Source: Intoshia linei (lineage: Eukaryota > Orthonectida > Rhopaluridae). From it: a stretch of 26,224 nt of DNA. This document shows, one piece after another, positions 19,728 through 26,224 of the stretch (position 1 is the first letter of the stretch; the number at the start of each line of letters is the position of its first letter). The notes beneath the pieces were generated by a model. The model had not been told where the DNA came from and made no database searches. It worked only from the letters and a program-made list of their open reading frames with translations. Location: NCBI GenBank assembly GCA_001642005.1, contig LWCA01000477.1:1-26224 (forward strand). Direction: 5' to 3'. Position numbers and translations under genes: made by a program.

Positions 19728-19890
19728 TTATTTTATAAGTTTGTATAGTTATAAAGATTTGTAAATGAATTACAGTTTATATTGCTATCGCATAGACTAC
19801 AAACCAATATTTGAGCGTAAATACATTATAAATCAAATAAAAGCATAAAAAAAGTTTACGTTTATTTGAATTGAAAGTATAATTATAAAA

Positions 19891-21609
19891 ATGAAAAATA
19901 TTAAAACAATATGCCCAATTTGTCGAAACAATCAAGTGAATTTATTTGAAATTGAATTTGGTTTAAACTGCCTGATGTGCGTTAACGAAACGGTAAATTA
20001 ATATTTATAAATATATAAAATATAGAATTTTAGTGTAATTTTCCATTTGAAAATTTTAACAGCAATGTATTTTTATTTGAAAAAAATGTACTATTGAATG
20101 ATTCAATAAATCAAATTTTAAAAACCTACCCAAACCTTAATTTTTATGAAACAACATATGAAAAAGTTATTCAATGGACTAATTCTGGAAATAATTGTTG
20201 GTTGGATGTCATATTATGTTATTTAGTAAATTCTACTGCGACTACCAAAACATTTAATAAATTAAATGACGATTGGATTGGAACCATAATTGAAGAGTAT
20301 GAATCGATTCTTAATGATTGTAAGAATATGGCGAATAATGTCTCCAATTATCCTAAAATTGTAGATAATGTTTACAGTGAACCTACAAATACTCCAAATT
20401 TATTTTTCAAAATTGGAGGACGAAGTACCAATAATAATGCAATTTGTAATTTTTTACCCAATATCGAACCCAATGATGGAATGTCAGTTATTACTAGAAT
20501 GGACAAGTGTAGAAGCCAGTTTTGTCGACGTTTGGATTCAACAAAGTTTAAATTTAATTTTGCCAATAATCCCATGCTTTTATTACTTTACATTTACAAA
20601 AATAATGAACGTTTTAAAGGACTTATAAACATTTGTTATACTAAAAGTGTCACATGCAATGAATGTGCTACTGAGAGAACCGAAAAGTAACTTTTTTTAA
20701 TTTTTACATTATATATAATTGTTTAGAGTCAATGGATGTGTTCTCACGATTAATAATTTTTATTCTGTTTCATTACCTAAAGCCACTTTTCCTTCAGTCT
20801 GTAACGATTGTGGAAATCCTAAACAAAAGAATTCTATTTTTATCGATAGGTTAGACTTTTTTTTTTGTTTTTTTTTTAATTTTAATTACAGTGCTTCGGA
20901 TGTATTAATTGTACATTTTCGTTTTGGAACTCAATCATTAATCAATATGCAATCAATTAATATCAACAATGTTACATATCATTTGAAAGCCATAATTCTA
21001 TACAAAGAAGCGATAAGTCATTTTGTTATTTGGATTCATCATCATGGTAAGTAAAGTATCGTAGATTTAGTACTGTATATTCGTTTGATTATATTTAGTT
21101 TTGGGTGAGTTTTTTTCATTTTTTATATGGTAAGTGTGTCAGTTCTGAAAAGACACCTATTGGCCTTGCACTATTGCTATTGGTGTAGCACATTTAATTT
21201 TCAACTCGATTTTCTCTTTTTGGTTTATACTTTATAAAATTTTAGACTAATTACTTGTTTAGATGAGTGGATCCTGTTTGATGATAATTGTTCCGATTTT
21301 ATTCAACCTGTCGACGCTTTTAATTTAGCTAATATCCAGAGCAATAACGTTAATCTTATTATATTTGAAAAGGAAATTGTTGCGTCTGTTACGAAAAAAT
21401 TAAAAAATACAACTTTAATGGATAATTGTCACTACACACCAAATAATAACATATATTCCATTAACCCTAATAATAGATTCAGTCAACATACCAACTATTC
21501 TCACATTCAGAGGAAACTTGATTCTATCAAAATTATGAATCGTATTAGAAATAATCAAAGTGTATATTATATTAAGTTGGCTGATTATTTAGATAGGTCG
21601 ATTGGATAA
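19891..21609 (+). CDS. USPL1: USPL1-like SUMO isopeptidase, complete, 5 exons
   Basis: USPL1 is a cysteine protease of the USP fold that removes SUMO rather than ubiquitin, acting in the nucleus (Cajal bodies in vertebrates). Exons: 19891-19992, 20034-20686, 20727-20849, 20892-21046, 21263-21609; joined in phase they give 459 residues. An N-terminal zinc motif (Cys8, Cys11, Cys30, Cys35) matches that of USPL1. The catalytic Cys89 sits in VIQWTNSGNNCWLDVILCYL. A second zinc site, Cys242/Cys245 and Cys277/Cys280, is in the finger position. The catalytic His336 is in SHFVIW and the acid is Asp351 or Asp352 in EWILFDDN, then IIFEK. The short ending lacks the long C-terminal tail of vertebrate USPL1. 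Introns are 41, 40, 42 and 216 bp. No ubiquitin-specific USP signature beyond this was seen. Family is strongly supported; substrate (SUMO) is inferred from the family. Confidence 0.9.
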
Positions 21610-22262
21610 TTGTGTTATATTAAATGTATTTTTTATTTGTTTAGTATTACTAAGCTAGGACATTCTTCAATGTCAAAAGTTTAATCAATTCAATCGAAAA
21701 CTAAAAAAATTTACCGTTATGTTAAAAAAGTAATAATGTATGAAAATATCAAGATCATTTATACTTTCCCACCTTGGATGTAGGTCCATCCGTTTAACCC
21801 AATTACGTTTTTATCATTAAATAAGATTTAATCTGAAATATTGTAAAAGCTTTGGTATCTTCAATCAAACTGAGCGCAGTCTTGAAGTAGAATGAACATT
21901 TCATAGCCTTTTTGAGTAAAAGTTTAACATACGCATCTACGATATTCACCTCTAGAAAATATACTAGAAATTTTGTGGATAATAGAAATACATAAACCGG
22001 TATGTATAAAAATAATTAAACAGAAGGTGTCTACTTAAATCCAACTATTTTTACTAAAAATTAAAATTTACCACACACTAAAAAGAAAAATTCAGTTTTA
22101 CGGTCTAATTTTGTCTATACAAGTCAAACATAATTTAGGAAAAAATTGATCAAAATTTGGTTTGTAAATTTAATGTACATCGCTTATTTGTAAAAATGAT
22201 AAATTAGTGAATAAATATTTATTACTCATAAAAGTCGTCAAAAAGTAATATACATTCATTTA
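21610..22262. other. intergenic, nothing recognised
   Basis: This follows USPL1 and should include its 3' UTR; ATTAAA about 13 bp after the stop codon is a possible variant polyadenylation signal. No exon or transposon end is recognised. Confidence 0.5.
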
Positions 22263-22402
22263 TTTGGTAAAAGTGGGTTTTTCCCTTAATGTTTAATAAA
22301 ACTCGATTTTTCCCTTAAAGGTTGGTAAAAGTGGAATTTTACCTAAAGGGTTTTTAAAACCAAATTTGTCCTTTTAAGGTTGATAAAACTGTGATTTTTG
22401 AT
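22263..22402. repeat. minisatellite, about 29-bp unit, about 4.7 copies
   Basis: Units such as TTGGTAAAAGTGGGTTTTTC + CCTTAATG, then AATAAAACTCGATTTTTC + CCTTAAAGG, then GGTAAAAGTGGAATTTTACC + TAAAGGG follow head to tail. Copies are degenerate. The array directly joins the dispersed repeat at 22408, so it may be the interior of a larger transposon. Confidence 0.75.
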
Positions 22403-22407
22403 AAAAT

Positions 22408-22522
22408 AAAAGTGACCAGAAAAAATACGTACTATCAATTTTAGTTTATTTGATGTTAAATATAAAGCTAAAACTACTTATCTATGATGATGATTAAAAA
22501 GTTTCGGCTTAAAATTTATTCC
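22408..22522 (+). repeat. dispersed repeat shared with 11571-11685, copy 2
   Basis: AAAGTGACCAGAAAAAATAC leads into CAATTTTAGTTTATTTGATG, AAAGCTAAAACTACTTATC and CGGCTTAAAATTTA, in the same order as copy 1 in ACADS intron 10. It lies between the minisatellite and a hAT right end (22675). Confidence 0.72.
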
Positions 22523-22609
22523 AAATAAACTAAAAGTGATAGAACGTATTTTGATTGAAAATTTTGTCGACAATATCAAAAATAACACATTTGAAATTTT
22601 TAATAATAT

Positions 22610-22675
22610 TGATTACAGCGCCCCTAAATATTTCAAAAGCCCCTTGGACGATAACACCCACATTGAGAACCACTG
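22610..22675 (-). mobile_element. hAT right terminus
   Basis: Read on the minus strand from 22675 it begins CAGTGGTTCTCAATGTGGG, a typical hAT end, followed by a GGGGCTTTTGAAATATTTAG-type GC-richer block. The matching opposite end was not found to the left, but the minisatellite and dispersed repeat at 22263-22522 may be inside this element. Confidence 0.65.
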
Positions 22676-22820
22676 ATGTAGTATAATGCCACAGAAAGGA
22701 ATTACCCCGTATAGTACCGCTGTTTTAAAACAACTTATTTAATTTAACAGATTGACCCTGAATTTGTCTAAAAATGTATTAAAATTTGTAAATAATGTAA
22801 ACTTTACAAATACACTATAT

Positions 22821-23275
22821 CAGTGGTTTTCAACCGGGGCGAAAAATTTATAAGGGGGTCGTGAGACTGAAAATTTTATGAATATATTTATTTATTTTAA
22901 TATAATATTGACGGGAATATTTTTACATTCTGTATTACAATTTAAAATGTTCTTCTTCACTCAATATATAAACTATTCCGGATAAAATACAGGATGAAGT
23001 AATAGATTTAATAAATGATTCCACTGAACGGAATATTTTCTATGAAAAACCACTAAGTAATTTTTGGTGTGATATGATTGATTAATATCCAAATGTATTT
23101 ACGATTGCTTTGAGATTGCTGCTATTTTTTCCGTCAACTTATCTGTATGAAGCAGGATTTTATACGCTTGTTCATATAAAAACAAAGTTAATAAATAAAT
23201 TGAATGTTAAGGATGATATGAGGCTCGCCTTATCGCATACACTGCCCAGGATATCAAAAATTGTAGCTGTAAGCT
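22821..23275 (+). pseudogene. hAT transposase fossil (ZBED/FAM200-type C-terminus) with left terminus
   Basis: A left end CAGTGGTTTTCAACCGGGG at 22821 is followed, after an untranslated gap, by a coding fossil from about 22984 in one frame. It reads through FWCDMID, a stop, then YPNVFTIALRLLLFFPSTYL, EAGFYTLVHIKTK, RLALSHTLPRISKIVAVS and a stop. This is the C-terminal dimerisation region of the hAT group related to domesticated ZBED5/FAM200/SCAND3 genes. The catalytic part is gone, so the piece is an internally deleted and mutated copy. The right terminus was not found. Confidence 0.85.
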
Positions 23276-23708
23276 AAAATGCAACCTCAAATTTCACATA
23301 AAGAAATTAAATTTAGTTATTATAATAATACATTGACATGTTTTATTAATAAAACAAATGGTAATTTGGTGTTTTGACCAATAAAAATAGACCACTTAAA
23401 ATTGAAGTTGTTGAAAATATATGTTATTAATAGAATAGTTGATGTCACTAATTTATCTTTTAGTAACAATCAATATTTTCGATAACTTTGACATTGTAGC
23501 AAATTTTATCAAAAATCAGATACAATACAATAGTTGGTTAAATAAAATTTTAAGTAATATTGGCCCTCCTGATTTACACTAAATGTTGTTTGTTCGGTTA
23601 TTGTTTCTTAGATATATTATTCCTTAATTAAAAAATAAACATCCAATACAGAAGTAAAATTCATTTGTTGATTTGATTTATAAATTGAAATATTTTATCT
23701 TTAAAATA
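23276..23708. other. intergenic upstream of OAT
   Basis: AT-rich DNA that should hold the OAT promoter and 5' UTR. No TATA or initiator can be chosen with confidence and no exon is seen. It may include the rest of the hAT fossil. Confidence 0.45.
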
Positions 23709-25811
<2,103 letters not shown>

Positions 25812-25993
25812 GTATATTATTACAAATTTTAATAATAATAATATTGAGTAAATCAAATACTAATAATAAATATCAGAAAATTGGCGAATTGTAGAGAATA
25901 TTATGTTAGTTTACTAGCTTTACTGTTATGTACTACGTATAAACAACACATAGCTCTGCCAAAGGCACATTTTTATAAAAAAATAAATTCATG

Positions 25994-26175
25994 TTGAAAA
26001 TCTAACTTAAAAATCCTACTATTCACTATTATCCATAAACAAGTGGTTCCCAAACTTGTTTCAGGTGGAACCATCATATGACATTACTATTGAAAATCTA
26101 ACTTAAAAATCCTACTATTCACTATTATCAATTCTTTAAAGGACCCCAAATTTGTTTCAGGTGGCACCAGAATTT
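25994..26175. repeat. 96-bp tandem duplication with hAT-like end motif
   Basis: TTGAAAATCTAACTTAAAAA continuing to TATTATC occurs at 25994 and again at 26090, identical over about 38 bp. The rest of each unit is similar but diverged: GTGGTTCCCAAACTTGTTTC at 26043 against GGACCCCAAATTTGTTTC at 26141. The first resembles hAT termini like that at 4788. It lies in the OAT intron at the right edge of the window. Confidence 0.8.
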
Positions 26176-26224
26176 TTTGTTTGTTAACATTTGCGTAAAG
26201 AATTTTAAAAACAATTGTTATCCC

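Noticed and set aside
20368-20628. Open frames on both strands overlapping USPL1 exon 2
   Set aside because: They are shadows of the real frame, which carries the catalytic Cys motif and fits splice phases.

Overview
This window looks like nuclear DNA of an arthropod, most likely an insect. It is very AT-rich. All five protein-coding genes are split by GT-AG introns, and two of the families (plexin-domain TEM7/PLXDC and the SUMO isopeptidase USPL1) are animal families. No bacterial, organellar or viral gene was seen. Species cannot be fixed by eye. The unusual mark is the intron size: about half of the introns are only 32-49 bp, the rest are long and several hold decayed DNA transposons. That points to a lineage with a compacted genome; a strepsipteran-like insect is one guess, but it is only a guess.

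Layout. (1) 1162-6749, minus strand: a complete 14-exon crooked neck (crn/CRNKL1/Clf1) spliceosome gene. (2) 6991-14051, plus strand: a complete 12-exon mitochondrial short-chain acyl-CoA dehydrogenase (ACADS/Arc42), head to head with crn across 241 bp. (3) 14284-17084, minus strand: a complete 13-exon plexin domain-containing membrane protein (PLXDC/TEM7 family), tail to tail with ACADS across 232 bp. (4) 19891-21609, plus strand: a compact 5-exon USPL1-like SUMO isopeptidase. (5) 23709 onward, plus strand: the first six exons of mitochondrial ornithine aminotransferase (OAT), which runs off the right edge. I rebuilt each gene exon by exon; reading phase is kept across every junction, and the proteins are 682, 420, 538, 459 and at least 283 residues.

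Between and inside the genes lie many fossils of cut-and-paste transposons: hAT ends and hAT transposase C-termini (106-276, 4788-5356, 10259, 12418-13412, 22675, 22821-23275), a mariner/Tc1 remnant (5732-6190), two pogo/Tigger-like elements (7638-8192, 11400-12086), a Merlin (IS1016/ISXO2-like) transposase fossil (18261-18783), and an unclassified inverted-repeat element (19168-19727). There are also two minisatellites and several dispersed repeats. No tRNA, rRNA or CRISPR array was seen.

The genes do not form a pathway. ACADS (fatty acid oxidation) and OAT (ornithine/proline metabolism) are both mitochondrial matrix enzymes; crn and USPL1 act mainly in the nucleus; PLXDC is a single-pass membrane protein. 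The two pairings that could matter for regulation are the shared crn/ACADS promoter and the short convergent ACADS/PLXDC 3' ends.
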